A stretch of 64,000 nucleotides of DNA from Bacteroidales bacterium (GTDB taxonomy: Bacteria; Bacteroidota; Bacteroidia; Bacteroidales; UBA932). Below the pieces are notes generated by a model. The model did not search any database and had not been told where the DNA came from. It worked only from the letters and a program-made list of their open reading frames with translations. The stretch is from assembly GCA_017938925.1 (NCBI GenBank), contig JAGBAO010000008.1, forward strand, positions 186,001-250,000, read 5' to 3'. Shown one piece after another: positions 1-7,911 of the stretch. The first letter of the stretch is position 1. The number at the start of each line of letters is the position of its first letter. Both the position numbers and the translations under genes were made by a program.

Positions 1-7
1 AAAGCAT

Positions 8-334
8 GTGAATGATTTTCTCTTGCCACTTTGTGGAAAAAGTGACGAGTATGTTTATGCAAGATCTTTCAATGTTCAGGCAAAACTTGTCAATGAGGTT
101 CTTTATGTCAACTTTGAATCCAATTGGGATCTTGAACTCTTAGATAAGATCATTGAGATCTGCGAAGGGGAATCAGGTAGGTATTATTACAATTATTATA
201 ATGAAAGCATGTTGGTTGACAGCGAATCCAATGATAAAGAAGGAAAGTACTTCACAAGACATGAAGGATATGAGAAGTTGCTGGAATGTGATTTCGTTTA
301 CTACAAACCTAAATTTGACTTTGACAATCTTTGA
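8..334 (+). CDS. hypothetical acidic protein, possibly 5'-truncated
   Basis: The frame stays open to the left edge of the window, so the GTG at position 8 may be internal rather than the true start. The visible 108 residues are acidic and rich in Tyr and Asn, with no signal peptide, membrane segment or motif I recognise. Base composition is more AT-rich than the genes that follow. The next gene starts about 75 nt downstream on the same strand. Function unknown. Confidence 0.5.
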   Translation: MNDFLLPLCGKSDEYVYARSFNVQAKLVNEVLYVNFESNWDLELLDKIIEICEGESGRYYYNYYNESMLVDSESNDKEGKYFTRHEGYEKLLECDFVYYKPKFDFDNL

Positions 335-408
335 TTGATCACAACTGATTTTCTGGCTTCGCGTGTCTGGCTGTGGATCACAGACAGGATCGCAGACCCG
401 AAATAGTG

Positions 409-975
409 ATGAAACATATGGTAGAACCAGATCTGGAAGTGACTTCTACAGATGTCGTGACGGAACTTCTGAGAGAGTATCACGGAGCGGAGTTCACGGA
501 GCCGGAGAGGGAGAATGATCCTGTGAAATGCATCAGTCTGATATTGGAAGACCTCAGGGCAGGAAAGGACGCAGACGACTTTACTGTGATGTCGGCTATG
601 TTTGACAGGACTGCTCATCAGGAAGAATACCTCGCTTTGCTCAAGCCGGAAGACGTGAAGTGGCTTATGATGTCCGGAATGCCGGAGGCGAAATGTATCC
701 TGCTTGCCGGAATGAGGCACAGCTGGCGTTCCTGGAAGGAAGTGTTCAAAGACGAGACAACCGGAGAGGAAAAACTGGTAATCCGGACAGAAAAACTTGA
801 TTCGCCTGTGTTTGAGGAAGTCAGGTGCAATGTCGGGAAAATGCTGGAAGCGGTCTGTCTGGAAGGAACGGTCACACACGAACTGATGGGCATAGTGTGG
901 TTCCTGAAGCACTATGCCGGATATGATTGTATACAGGATTTGAAAATATATAAATCAAAACATATATGGCGGTAA
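409..975 (+). CDS. hypothetical protein, small cytoplasmic
   Basis: An open frame of about 188 residues from the ATG at 409; a GTG at 373 would add 12 residues and another ATG lies at 418. The product is acidic, helical in appearance and has no signal peptide or membrane segment. I recognise no family. It sits immediately before a HAD-type nucleotidase and an esterase-like gene in the same direction, with the nucleotidase start only a few bases after its stop, so the three may be cotranscribed. There is no evident Shine-Dalgarno sequence, which is usual for this phylum. Confidence 0.55.
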   Translation: MKHMVEPDLEVTSTDVVTELLREYHGAEFTEPERENDPVKCISLILEDLRAGKDADDFTVMSAMFDRTAHQEEYLALLKPEDVKWLMMSGMPEAKCILLAGMRHSWRSWKEVFKDETTGEEKLVIRTEKLDSPVFEEVRCNVGKMLEAVCLEGTVTHELMGIVWFLKHYAGYDCIQDLKIYKSKHIWR

Positions 976-983
976 TGGGGAAT

Positions 984-1421
984 ATGAAGAAAACGGTTTA
1001 TATTGATCTGGATAATACCCTGGCGGATTATCTGGGGATGTGCAATCAGATGCACATAAGTCCTGCCGAGGCAAAGCATACTATTGGATTTTTCAGGAAA
1101 CTGAAGCCGATGCCGGGGGCTGTGGAGGCGTATGAAAAGTTGAACGAACATTTCAATGTATATATACTGTCGACCGGTCCCTGGAGCAATCCGCATTCGT
1201 TGTGCGAGAAGGTGGAATGGGTGAAGGAACACTTGCCGTCTGCATATAAGAACATCATATTCAGTCACCACAAGGATCTGAACAGGGGTGACTATCTGAT
1301 AGATGACTCCGAGAAGAACGGGGCTAAGGAGTTTGCCGGCATCCATATAAAGATTCATTCACCGGAATTTCCGGACTGGAGCAGCGTCATACGTTATATT
1401 TTCGAAAAGGAAAATATATGA
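984..1421 (+). CDS. 5'-nucleotidase-like HAD family phosphatase (NT5C type)
   Basis: The protein opens with YIDLDNTLADY, the HAD motif I (DxDxT with two catalytic Asp) in the form seen in the cytosolic 5'(3')-deoxyribonucleotidase type C family. STGPW in the middle fits motif II, and DYLIDDSEKNG near the C-terminus fits motif IV with two metal-binding Asp. At about 145 residues it has the length of the small bacterial members, which are predicted to dephosphorylate nucleoside monophosphates in the cytoplasm. I chose the ATG at 984 because MKKTVYIDLDNT is the natural family start; the ATG at 966 overlaps the preceding gene. Its 3' end overlaps the next start by 4 nt (ATGA), indicating translational coupling. 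Confidence 0.8.
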   Translation: MKKTVYIDLDNTLADYLGMCNQMHISPAEAKHTIGFFRKLKPMPGAVEAYEKLNEHFNVYILSTGPWSNPHSLCEKVEWVKEHLPSAYKNIIFSHHKDLNRGDYLIDDSEKNGAKEFAGIHIKIHSPEFPDWSSVIRYIFEKENI

Positions 1422-2269
1422 TAAGGATTCTTTATGTCCACGGCTATAAGGGGGACAAATACGGGTCCTCTTTTCAGCATCTGGCAAAATACGCGGATGC
1501 CGCAAATTTCGCAGGAGAGAAAGTTGAGATGCTTTCTTTTGATTATGATCCGGAAGAGCCGACAAAGTCCATAAGGGAGCTCCGCCTGTATTATTATGCA
1601 CATGACATCGACCTTATCATCGGATCGTCATTGGGTGGATTTCTGGCTGCGTGTTGTCCATGGACGCGTCGTATTGTCATAAATCCATGCTGGTCACCTT
1701 CCGTGGAACTGCCGAAGGTCGGATATGAAGGATTGACGGATGACTATGCATTCCTGGAAGGTAGCCTTGGCATGTACGCCGGCTCTGGCGATGAACGCCT
1801 GTGTATAGGGTGCTTTGCCAGAAAGGATGAACTTCTGGGCCATAGATACAGGGCGAAGTTCCGCAAGTTCTATAAGGAGACATACGATATCCCCGGTGGG
1901 CATCATCTGTCGCAGGCGGCGGCAAAGAAGATAATGACTGAGATCGCACCGATGCTCATTGCACGTTTCAAGTCAAAGCGTGGGATGGGACATATAGTCC
2001 GTAAGGGACTCTCCATGCAGGAGAAGCTTGTCTTTGCTCATCTTTTGTCGATGCGCAACGATCCGGCAGTCAATGCGTCGGAAAAATGCGGATGCTTCTG
2101 GTGCGAAAGGATATTCCCTGCCACGGAGGTCCGCGAGTGCTACAGGGAGATCGGAAACGGACTCACTGCCATCTGTCCTTATTGCGGGATTGACGCAGTG
2201 CTGGCTGATGCCTCGGGTGTCGAGGTCTCTCCGGAATTTCTCCACAAGATGCATAAAGCCTGGTTTTAA
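1418..2269 (+). CDS. YqiA-like alpha/beta-hydrolase fused to a C-terminal zinc-ribbon domain
   Basis: Residues 1-185 form a small alpha/beta hydrolase of the YqiA/UPF0227 esterase type: a first strand ILYVHGYKG, a nucleophile elbow GSSLGG near residue 70 and a late GGHH supplying the likely catalytic His. Residues about 200-283 form a separate domain beginning SMQEKLVFAH with two metal-ligand pairs, CGCFWC near residue 223 and CPYCGID near residue 256. It resembles small stand-alone bacterial 'cytoplasmic proteins' that carry CxxC and CPYCGID motifs. The fusion is seen directly, since the frame is open throughout. Substrate unknown. It overlaps the preceding nucleotidase gene by 4 nt. Confidence 0.75.
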   Translation: MIRILYVHGYKGDKYGSSFQHLAKYADAANFAGEKVEMLSFDYDPEEPTKSIRELRLYYYAHDIDLIIGSSLGGFLAACCPWTRRIVINPCWSPSVELPKVGYEGLTDDYAFLEGSLGMYAGSGDERLCIGCFARKDELLGHRYRAKFRKFYKETYDIPGGHHLSQAAAKKIMTEIAPMLIARFKSKRGMGHIVRKGLSMQEKLVFAHLLSMRNDPAVNASEKCGCFWCERIFPATEVRECYREIGNGLTAICPYCGIDAVLADASGVEVSPEFLHKMHKAWF

Positions 2270-2500
2270 TGATTTTCGAAAATCTGAAATTGGCCGAGCT
2301 GTCCGTAGAAATGGCGGATTTCCCGGACGAAAGTCACAATTTGATCACGTGGACAAAAATTAAAAACAACCGGAATTTTACGCTGAGCCAGCAAAACCTT
2401 GCCACAGGTGTGTGTGGGAGCGATTTACAATAAAAAAAGCCGTCTCTGTAAGAGAACGACTGCATATATAATTGTACCTCGTCAGGTGATTTCATAACAA

Positions 2501-2520
2501 AGGTCATCCGAAGATGACCT
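2501..2520 (-). terminator. hairpin terminator downstream of tRNA-Gly
   Basis: A perfect 8-bp stem (AGGTCATC/GATGACCT) closed on the minus strand by a UUCG tetraloop and followed by TTTGTT. It starts 5 nt after the encoded CCA of the tRNA-Gly gene on the same strand, so it is best read as that gene's terminator. Confidence 0.6.
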
Positions 2521-2524
2521 GTTT

Positions 2525-2600
2525 TGGAGCGGAAAACGAGACTCGAACTCGCGACCCCAACCTTGGCAAGGTTGTGCTCTACCAACTGAGCTATTTCCGC
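2525..2600 (-). tRNA. tRNA-Gly (GCC anticodon), CCA encoded
   Basis: Read on the minus strand, the 7-bp acceptor GCGGAAA/TTTCCGC, a D-arm with AGCTCAGTTGG, a 5-bp anticodon stem CAACC/GGTTG around the loop TTGCCAA (anticodon GCC), and a T-arm with GTTCGAGTC all fold into a standard cloverleaf. The discriminator base is U, as usual for glycine tRNAs, and the CCA end (2525-2527) is encoded in the DNA. Confidence 0.95.
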
Positions 2601-2691
2601 ATATCCCTCAAATGGGATTGCAAAGGTACACACTTTTTTTGAACTTCCAAATTTTTTATGAATTTTTTCTGAAAATTTGCAGCTTTTAAAA

Positions 2692-2733
2692 GAATTCCGA
2701 GACCTGCGTCAAATGGAGCAGATCTCGGAATTT
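2692..2733 (-). terminator. terminator of clpB
   Basis: Inverted repeat AATTCCGAGA (2693-2702) / TCTCGGAATT (2723-2732), with a shorter inner pairing CCTGC/GAGCAG that extends the stem. It begins 6 nt after the clpB stop on the minus strand and is followed there by TTCTTTT. The symmetrical stem could also act on the plus strand. Confidence 0.65.
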
Positions 2734-2738
2734 CCTCT

Positions 2739-4907
2739 TTATCGGATCTCGATCCGGCCGTCCTGGACATCGACCGTGATGACCGTGTCGCGGCGGACAT
2801 GCCCGTCGAGGATGGATTTTGCCAGGAGGTTCACCAGTTCCTTCTGCATCAGGCGCTTGATCGGACGGGCACCGTAGGCCGGTTCATAGCCTTTCGTGCT
2901 CATGTAGTCCTCGAACTCCTGTGTGAAGGTGATGTTCACGCCGTTCTCCGCAAGCTTGGACTGCAGATCTGCTATCTGCATCCTGAGGATGTCACGGATA
3001 TCTGTCTGGGAGAGAGGCTCGAACATTATCACTTCGTCTATTCTGTTCAGGAACTCCGGACGGACCGTGCGCTTGAGGACCTCCAGAACCTCTGAGCGGC
3101 ACTCTGCCAGAAGGGATTCCCGTTGAGATTCCTCGACTCCGCCTTCGGTCTCGCTCGGAATGGCACCGAGCGGCAGACGCTCCATATAGGACTGGATTAT
3201 GTCGGCTCCGACATTCGAGGTCATGATCAGGATGGTGTTCTTGAAGTCCACGGTGCGGCCCTTGTTGTCGGTCAGACGTCCGTCGTCAAGCACCTGCAGA
3301 AGGATGTTGAACACGTCCGGATGTGCCTTCTCTATCTCGTCCAGCAGGACCACCGAATACGGCTTGCGTCGCACGGCCTCCGTCAGCTGACCGCCCTCAT
3401 CGTAGCCTACATATCCCGGAGGCGCTCCCACAAGACGACTCACGGAGTGACGCTCCTGATATTCGCTCATATCTATTCGGGTCATCATGTTCTCGTCATT
3501 GAACAGGAACTCGGCCAGCGCCTTAGCAAGCTCCGTCTTTCCGACACCGGTCGTACCCATGAACAGGAACGATCCGATCGGGCGCTTCTCGTTCTGAAGG
3601 CCGGCACGCGAACGGCGCACGGCATCGGCCACTGCCTCTATGGCTGCATTCTGACCCACTACCCTCTTGTGCAGTTCAGCTTCCATGCGAAGAAGCTTTT
3701 CACGCTCGCTCTCAAGCATCCTCTTCACAGGAATTCCAGTCCACTTTGCCACAACCTCAGCGATGTCTTCCGGAGTAACCGCCTCCGTGATGATAGGATC
3801 CTTGATCGCCGCCTGACGGGCTGTCAGCTGGTCGATCTTCGCCTGGGCATCCGCCATCTTGGCATAACGGATCTCGGCAACCTTTCCATAATCACCTGCC
3901 CTCTCCGCATTATGCGCCTCGATCTTGTAGTCCTCCATCTTCTGACGCTGCTTCTGAAGCTCCGAAAGTATTCCCTTTTCCTCGTCCCAGCGTTTACGAA
4001 GGTCATCCCTTTCTGCATTAAGGCTCTTGAGTTCCTCCTTGATCTTGTCCATCTTCATGGAGACTCCCTCACGCTTGATCGCTTCCCTCTCGATCTCCAG
4101 CTGCCTTATCCTGCTGTCCAGCTCGGCAATCGGCTCAGGAACGGAGTTCATCTCAAGACGAAGCTTTGAAGCTGCCTCATCCACAAGGTCGATTGCCTTG
4201 TCGGGAAGGAAACGGCTTGTGATATATCTATGTGAAAGCTCCACAGCGGCAATCAAGGCGTCATCCTCTATGCGCACCTTGTGGTGGTTCTCATAGCGCT
4301 CCTTCAAGCCTCGCATTATGGAAATTGACGCCGCAGGAGACGGCTCATCCACCATCACCATCTGGAAGCGGCGCTCCAGGGCCTTGTCCGCCTCGAAATA
4401 CTTCTGATACTCATCAAGTGTCGTGGAACCTATCGTACGAAGTTCCCCGCGCGCCAGAGCCGGCTTAAGGATATTGGATGCATCCATCGCACCTGAGGAG
4501 CGTCCTGCACCCACCAGAGTATGAATCTCGTCTATGAAAAGTATCACTTCTCCTTCGCTGTCAACGACTTCCTTGACCACTCCCTTGAGACGTTCCTCGA
4601 ACTCTCCCTGATATTTGGCTCCTGCAATCAGGGCTCCCAGATCAAGGGAATATATCTTCCTGCTCTTGAGGTTCTCCGGCACATCGCCGTCGACTATCTT
4701 CTGCGCGATTCCCTCCGATATCGCTGTCTTTCCCACTCCCGGTTCTCCTACCAGAATAGGATTGTTCTTTGTCCTTCTGCTGAGGATCTGAAGGACCCTC
4801 CTTATTTCTTCGTCCCTGCCGATCACGGGATCCAGCTTGCCTTGCGCCGCCCTCTCGTTGAGATTGACAGCGAACCTGCTCAGATTTTCAAACTTGTTTT
4901 CTGCCAT
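2739..4907 (-). CDS. clpB: ClpB-type AAA+ disaggregase lacking the N-terminal domain
   Basis: A two-AAA Hsp100 protein that, with DnaK, threads and refolds aggregated proteins. NBD1 has Walker A GEPGVGKT at residues 54-61 and Walker [11 protein letters not shown]; a long M-domain coiled coil spans about 260-380; NBD2 has GTTGVGKT, the pore loop GYVGYDEGG and sensor TSNVGAD. At 722 residues it is about 140 shorter than usual ClpB (around 860): the N-terminal substrate-binding domain is missing and the protein begins a few residues before NBD1 ([15 protein letters not shown]). The start is supported by a strong AGGAGG (4916-4921) 8 nt upstream, and secG lies just beyond, so no hidden N-domain sequence exists. 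It has its own terminator downstream. Confidence 0.95.
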   Translation of the reverse strand: MAENKFENLSRFAVNLNERAAQGKLDPVIGRDEEIRRVLQILSRRTKNNPILVGEPGVGKTAISEGIAQKIVDGDVPENLKSRKIYSLDLGALIAGAKYQGEFEERLKGVVKEVVDSEGEVILFIDEIHTLVGAGRSSGAMDASNILKPALARGELRTIGSTTLDEYQKYFEADKALERRFQMVMVDEPSPAASISIMRGLKERYENHHKVRIEDDALIAAVELSHRYITSRFLPDKAIDLVDEAASKLRLEMNSVPEPIAELDSRIRQLEIEREAIKREGVSMKMDKIKEELKSLNAERDDLRKRWDEEKGILSELQKQRQKMEDYKIEAHNAERAGDYGKVAEIRYAKMADAQAKIDQLTARQAAIKDPIITEAVTPEDIAEVVAKWTGIPVKRMLESEREKLLRMEAELHKRVVGQNAAIEAVADAVRRSRAGLQNEKRPIGSFLFMGTTGVGKTELAKALAEFLFNDENMMTRIDMSEYQERHSVSRLVGAPPGYVGYDEGGQLTEAVRRKPYSVVLLDEIEKAHPDVFNILLQVLDDGRLTDNKGRTVDFKNTILIMTSNVGADIIQSYMERLPLGAIPSETEGGVEESQRESLLAECRSEVLEVLKRTVRPEFLNRIDEVIMFEPLSQTDIRDILRMQIADLQSKLAENGVNITFTQEFEDYMSTKGYEPAYGARPIKRLMQKELVNLLAKSILDGHVRRDTVITVDVQDGRIEIR

Positions 4908-4915
4908 ATTCTTTT

Positions 4916-4921
4916 CCTCCT
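4916..4921 (-). promoter_or_regulatory. strong Shine-Dalgarno of clpB
   Basis: AGGAGG on the minus strand, 8 nt before the clpB ATG. Such strong sites are unusual in Bacteroidota, where most starts lack one. It fixes the start of the shortened ClpB. Confidence 0.75.
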
Positions 4922-4951
4922 AAATTATGACGGCAGTGCATACGCAGAATA

Positions 4952-4979
4952 AGCCGTCCGGTTTCTATACCGAACGGCT
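4952..4979 (-). terminator. hairpin between secG and clpB
   Basis: An 11-nt inverted repeat (AGCCGTCCGGT / ACCGAACGGCT, one mismatch) around a 6-nt loop. It lies about 65 nt after the secG stop and 45 nt before the clpB start. It has no clear U-run, so it may be a weak terminator for secG or a leader structure in clpB mRNA. Confidence 0.4.
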
Positions 4980-5044
4980 ATCAGTCAAAATATATTCCAA
5001 AGCCCTTATTCTGCCAAAATGTCAGCCGGGCGGAACTTCGTCAA

Positions 5045-5392
5045 TTACTCAGCTGTCTCAGTTGCAGGAGCCTCTGTTGTCTCTGCAGGAAGTGCTGCAG
5101 GGAACTCTGGAGCCGGAGCCTCGATCTCGATCTTCTCTGTGAGATCCACGTCCTTGACCTTGTTGCTCATTGTGAATGAAGTCACTACAGACACGAGGAA
5201 GATGAATCCAACGAGTCCCCAAGTGATCTTCTCAAGGATATCTGCTGTCTGACGGACACCGAAAGTCTGGTTTCCTGCTACGAAGTTGCTTGCAAGTCCG
5301 CCACCCTTTCCGTTCTGGAGCAACACGATGAGTGTGATGAGAACGCTGGCAAGAAGTACAAGCACTGTCAAAACTGTGAATAATACGTTCAT
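5045..5392 (-). CDS. secG: SecG, protein-export channel subunit
   Basis: Small subunit of the SecYEG translocon in the inner membrane. Two hydrophobic segments (about 3-25 and 55-73) flank the signature LIVLLQNGKGGGL and the loop NFVAGNQTFGVRQTADILEK. This is followed by an acidic, Pro/Ala/Thr-rich C-terminal tail typical of Bacteroidetes SecG. It is the last gene of a four-gene run (sigma-54 activator, lptE, TPR protein, secG) and begins 12 nt after the TPR gene ends. Confidence 0.92.
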   Translation of the reverse strand: MNVLFTVLTVLVLLASVLITLIVLLQNGKGGGLASNFVAGNQTFGVRQTADILEKITWGLVGFIFLVSVVTSFTMSNKVKDVDLTEKIEIEAPAPEFPAALPAETTEAPATETAE

Positions 5393-5404
5393 GGTTATCT
5401 AAAA

Positions 5405-5992
5405 CTAATTTAACTCGTTTAATTTTTCAATAAGGGTTGCAAAGTAAGCACTTTTTTCCGGATATGCCAAAATAAGTTTGGAATAAATGGCCTTGGCCTG
5501 CTCATAATAGCCCTGTTCGGCATAGATCTGTGCCAAAGTTTCCGTATATAGGTCAAATTCAGCTTCCTCCACATCCTCATAGGACTTTTCCTGCCTTGCT
5601 TTCGCGGCATATCTCGAAAACACATTGTCTCCGGATGTCCTGACCTTGTCATAGTCGTCCTGGGAAAAATAGTCTCCACCTACCACATGCACCCTCCTCT
5701 TCTCCGTCTCTTCCTTGACCTCCGGCTCGGTCTCGGCAATATAGGACTTCAGGAGTTTCTCTACGTCCGCATCGCTCCAGTCCTTCTGCTGCGAGGCTCT
5801 CAGAAGATCAGCCATCTTTTCACGTGCTCCTATGTACATCGCTGCATCCGCATACTGACTTGCTCCCCAGACCCCGCCCATGCGGCTCATCCTGTCGCAC
5901 AGTTCCTTCCGTGCACCGCCGAACCAGGGATACAGATTGACCACCCCCGCAAGCTCGTCAAGATTAAGCTTCTTCAGATCTATATATCCCAT
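5405..5992 (-). CDS. TPR-like protein between lptE and secG
   Basis: A 195-residue soluble protein with no signal peptide. The N-terminal half (DLKKLNLDELAGVVNLYPWF...) is a helical domain I cannot name. The C-terminal 45 residues read as one to two TPR-like helical hairpins (YTETLAQIYAEQGYYEQAKAIYSKLI). It starts 3 nt after lptE stops and ends 12 nt before secG, so it is almost certainly cotranscribed with them. The position between an LPS-transport lipoprotein and a translocon subunit suggests an envelope-biogenesis role, but this is inference only. Confidence 0.75.
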   Translation of the reverse strand: MGYIDLKKLNLDELAGVVNLYPWFGGARKELCDRMSRMGGVWGASQYADAAMYIGAREKMADLLRASQQKDWSDADVEKLLKSYIAETEPEVKEETEKRRVHVVGGDYFSQDDYDKVRTSGDNVFSRYAAKARQEKSYEDVEEAEFDLYTETLAQIYAEQGYYEQAKAIYSKLILAYPEKSAYFATLIEKLNELN

Positions 5993-5995
5993 AAC

Positions 5996-6526
5996 CTACC
6001 AGTTTGCTACCGTTGCATTGAAGATATCCTCGCACAGTTTCTCCACGATCTCCTCGCAAAGTCCCGACTCCACAGCATCAAGAGACTGCATGGCGTCAAA
6101 ATCAGCATACGCCGAGAAGCCCTTGTCCTCGAAGTTATCCTCGGGATATTTCCTGTTGATGAATGTGATCTTTGCATTGACTGTCAGACGGTTCTGCGCA
6201 GCCTGCTCGTTCGCTCCGATCGCGGTTGCCTTCACATCATAACCCGTGATCGCACCCACAATCTCAAGGTCTCCGTCCATATCGACCTGCTCCAGTTTCG
6301 TGAGCTTCCTGAACTTCTCCTGAAGAGCCTCCGTCATCTGGTTGCTGAGCGAAGGGTTGACCTTCAGTGCCGTATATTCGAAATAGTTGATTGTCACGGA
6401 CTTTACATCCGGCTGGATGGATGTTCCTGTGAATGAATATATTCCGCATGACTGCACGATGAACGCCGTTACGGCAAGAGCCACAACGACCCCAAGCGTC
6501 GCCATCAATGTCCTTTTTCCTGTCAT
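5996..6526 (-). CDS. lptE: LptE-like LPS-assembly lipoprotein
   Basis: Begins with a basic N-region, a hydrophobic stretch and the lipobox VQSC (Cys 27), then CGIYSFTGTSI, the usual opening of Bacteroidetes LptE proteins. LptE plugs the LptD barrel in the outer membrane and helps deliver lipopolysaccharide to the surface. About 150 mature residues, matching the family length. It overlaps the upstream sigma-54 activator gene by 4 nt (ATGA), showing tight translational coupling, and is followed 3 nt later by the TPR gene. Confidence 0.85.
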   Translation of the reverse strand: MTGKRTLMATLGVVVALAVTAFIVQSCGIYSFTGTSIQPDVKSVTINYFEYTALKVNPSLSNQMTEALQEKFRKLTKLEQVDMDGDLEIVGAITGYDVKATAIGANEQAAQNRLTVNAKITFINRKYPEDNFEDKGFSAYADFDAMQSLDAVESGLCEEIVEKLCEDIFNATVANW

Positions 6527-7758
6527 TTTCTGATCATCTTTAGTTTACGATACAATGTCCTTTCCGAGATTCCGAGCTCTTCCGCCGCCTCCTTTCTGTT
6601 GCCATTATGCTTCTGAAGCACACGTTCTATAAGGTCCAGATTCGAAGCCTCTATCGACAGCTTCTCTTCTTCAAAAGACTGTTCTTCCGGATCTTCGACC
6701 ACCTGATCCTCGACCCTGCCGCGCTGCCAAGGCTGCTCTTCCGCTATGACTCCTCCTTCCGGAGCGGCGATAACAGGCACCGGAGACGGAACGGATGAGG
6801 AGAGTCCTGCCTTGGCAATCACCTGCTTGAGATAGTCCACATCCTGCCTGAGCTGAAACAGCATCCTGATGATGGCCTCCCTCTCTCCCGGATTTTCCGC
6901 CGTTTCCTGATACGGAGAAGCCACTGCAGGAAGAAGATTAGGATCTTCCTTCGGTATATATTTCTGAAGCACATCGGCATCCACAACACACTTGTCCTCA
7001 TATCCGGTCAAACGGCCTGACTCCAGTGCGGAGACCGTCTCTGCCACATTCTTCAGTTGCCTGATGTTGCCCGGCCAGCGGTATTTCCTCAGCATTATCG
7101 ATGCATCTTCGGTCAAGGTCACCTTGCACATTCCGTATTTTGCAGAAAAGTCTGAAGCGAACTTGCGGAACAGGAGGTTGATGTCTGTCGGACGCTCCCT
7201 CAGAGCAGGCATCTTTATGGAAACGGCGTTGAGCCTATAATAAAGGTCTTCCCTGAACTTGCCTTTCGACACCGCATGCATCAGATTCACGTTAGTTGCC
7301 GCCACGACGCGGACATCCGTCTTCAGGACCTTGGAGGATCCCACTCTGATGAACTCACCGGACTGAAGAACTCTCAGAAGCTTTGCCTGGGAAGCAAGAG
7401 GAAGCTCGCCGATCTCGTCAAGGAACAGTGTTCCTCCGTCGGCCTCCTCAAAATATCCCTTTCTCATCTCGTTCGCCCCGGTGAACGATCCCTTTTCATG
7501 ACCGAAAAGTTCTGAGTCCACCGTACCCTCCGGAATGGCTCCGCAGTTGATTGCGAAGTACTTGCCCCTCTTGCGAGGGCTGTTCTGATGTATTATTCTC
7601 GGAATGTTCTCCTTGCCGACTCCACTCTCTCCGGAAACCAGGACAGTTATGTCGGTAGGAGCAACGGCAACAGCGATTTCCAACGCCCTGTTGAGCGCCG
7701 GATCGTTGCCGATAATATCGAACTTGTTCTTTAATGTCTGCAGTTCCTGATTCGTCAT
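6523..7758 (-). CDS. sigma-54-dependent transcriptional activator (AAA+ / Fis-type HTH, no receiver domain)
   Basis: An enhancer-binding protein whose AAA+ domain remodels sigma-54 RNA polymerase. Walker A GESGVGKE is at residues 43-50, the sigma-54 contact loop reads GSFTGA (90-95; consensus GAFTGA), and GGTLFLDEIGELP is the Walker B region. A Pro/Glu-rich linker (about 285-370) leads to a Fis-type helix-turn-helix, NRKEAAEELGISERTLYRKL, at the C-terminus. There is no N-terminal receiver, PAS or GAF domain, so activity must be set by abundance or partner proteins. First gene of the lptE-secG operon and divergent from the lipoprotein gene at 7912. Confidence 0.9.
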   Translation of the reverse strand: MTNQELQTLKNKFDIIGNDPALNRALEIAVAVAPTDITVLVSGESGVGKENIPRIIHQNSPRKRGKYFAINCGAIPEGTVDSELFGHEKGSFTGANEMRKGYFEEADGGTLFLDEIGELPLASQAKLLRVLQSGEFIRVGSSKVLKTDVRVVAATNVNLMHAVSKGKFREDLYYRLNAVSIKMPALRERPTDINLLFRKFASDFSAKYGMCKVTLTEDASIMLRKYRWPGNIRQLKNVAETVSALESGRLTGYEDKCVVDADVLQKYIPKEDPNLLPAVASPYQETAENPGEREAIIRMLFQLRQDVDYLKQVIAKAGLSSSVPSPVPVIAAPEGGVIAEEQPWQRGRVEDQVVEDPEEQSFEEEKLSIEASNLDLIERVLQKHNGNRKEAAEELGISERTLYRKLKMIRK

Positions 7759-7826
7759 AGCGGCACAAAGTTACAAAATCGCTTGAAATTTACACCCACG
7801 ACTCTCAGAAAATATAAAAATATGAT

Positions 7827-7834
7827 TATCTTTG
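7827..7834 (+). promoter_or_regulatory. Bacteroidetes-type -7 box for the TPR lipoprotein gene
   Basis: TATCTTTG matches the TAnnTTTG -7 element of Bacteroidetes sigma-ABfr. Transcription would start near 7841, giving a leader of about 70 nt that opens with a hairpin. Confidence 0.6.
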
Positions 7835-7846
7835 CGCTTTGGTATG

Positions 7847-7868
7847 CCTACGCGTGTACGTGCGTAGG
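7847..7868 (+). other. 5'-leader hairpin at the predicted transcript start
   Basis: CCTACGC (7847-7853) pairs perfectly with GCGTAGG (7862-7868). The stem would lie about 6 nt from the predicted 5' end of the mRNA, where such hairpins can protect abundant outer-membrane-protein messages from decay. Confidence 0.45.
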
Positions 7869-7911
7869 TCCCAAAACCAAAGATAAACAAACCAATCTAA
7901 TTTTATAAACA

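Noticed and set aside
2334-2633. Minus-strand open frame of 99 codons covering the tRNA-Gly gene.
   Set aside because: It overlaps the full tRNA and its terminator; the translation is an artefact of RNA-gene sequence.
3123-4169. Long open frame of 348 codons on the plus strand inside clpB.
   Set aside because: It lies wholly antisense to the conserved ClpB coding sequence and has no protein-family character; such shadows are common opposite GC-biased genes. The same applies to the 462-codon frame at 55611-56999 opposite dnaE and to 12087-12824 opposite the receptor.
4908-5044. Possibility that the ClpB N-domain was lost by a frameshift and remains upstream.
   Set aside because: Only 137 nt separate clpB from secG, with a hairpin and a Shine-Dalgarno; there is no room for an N-domain in any frame.
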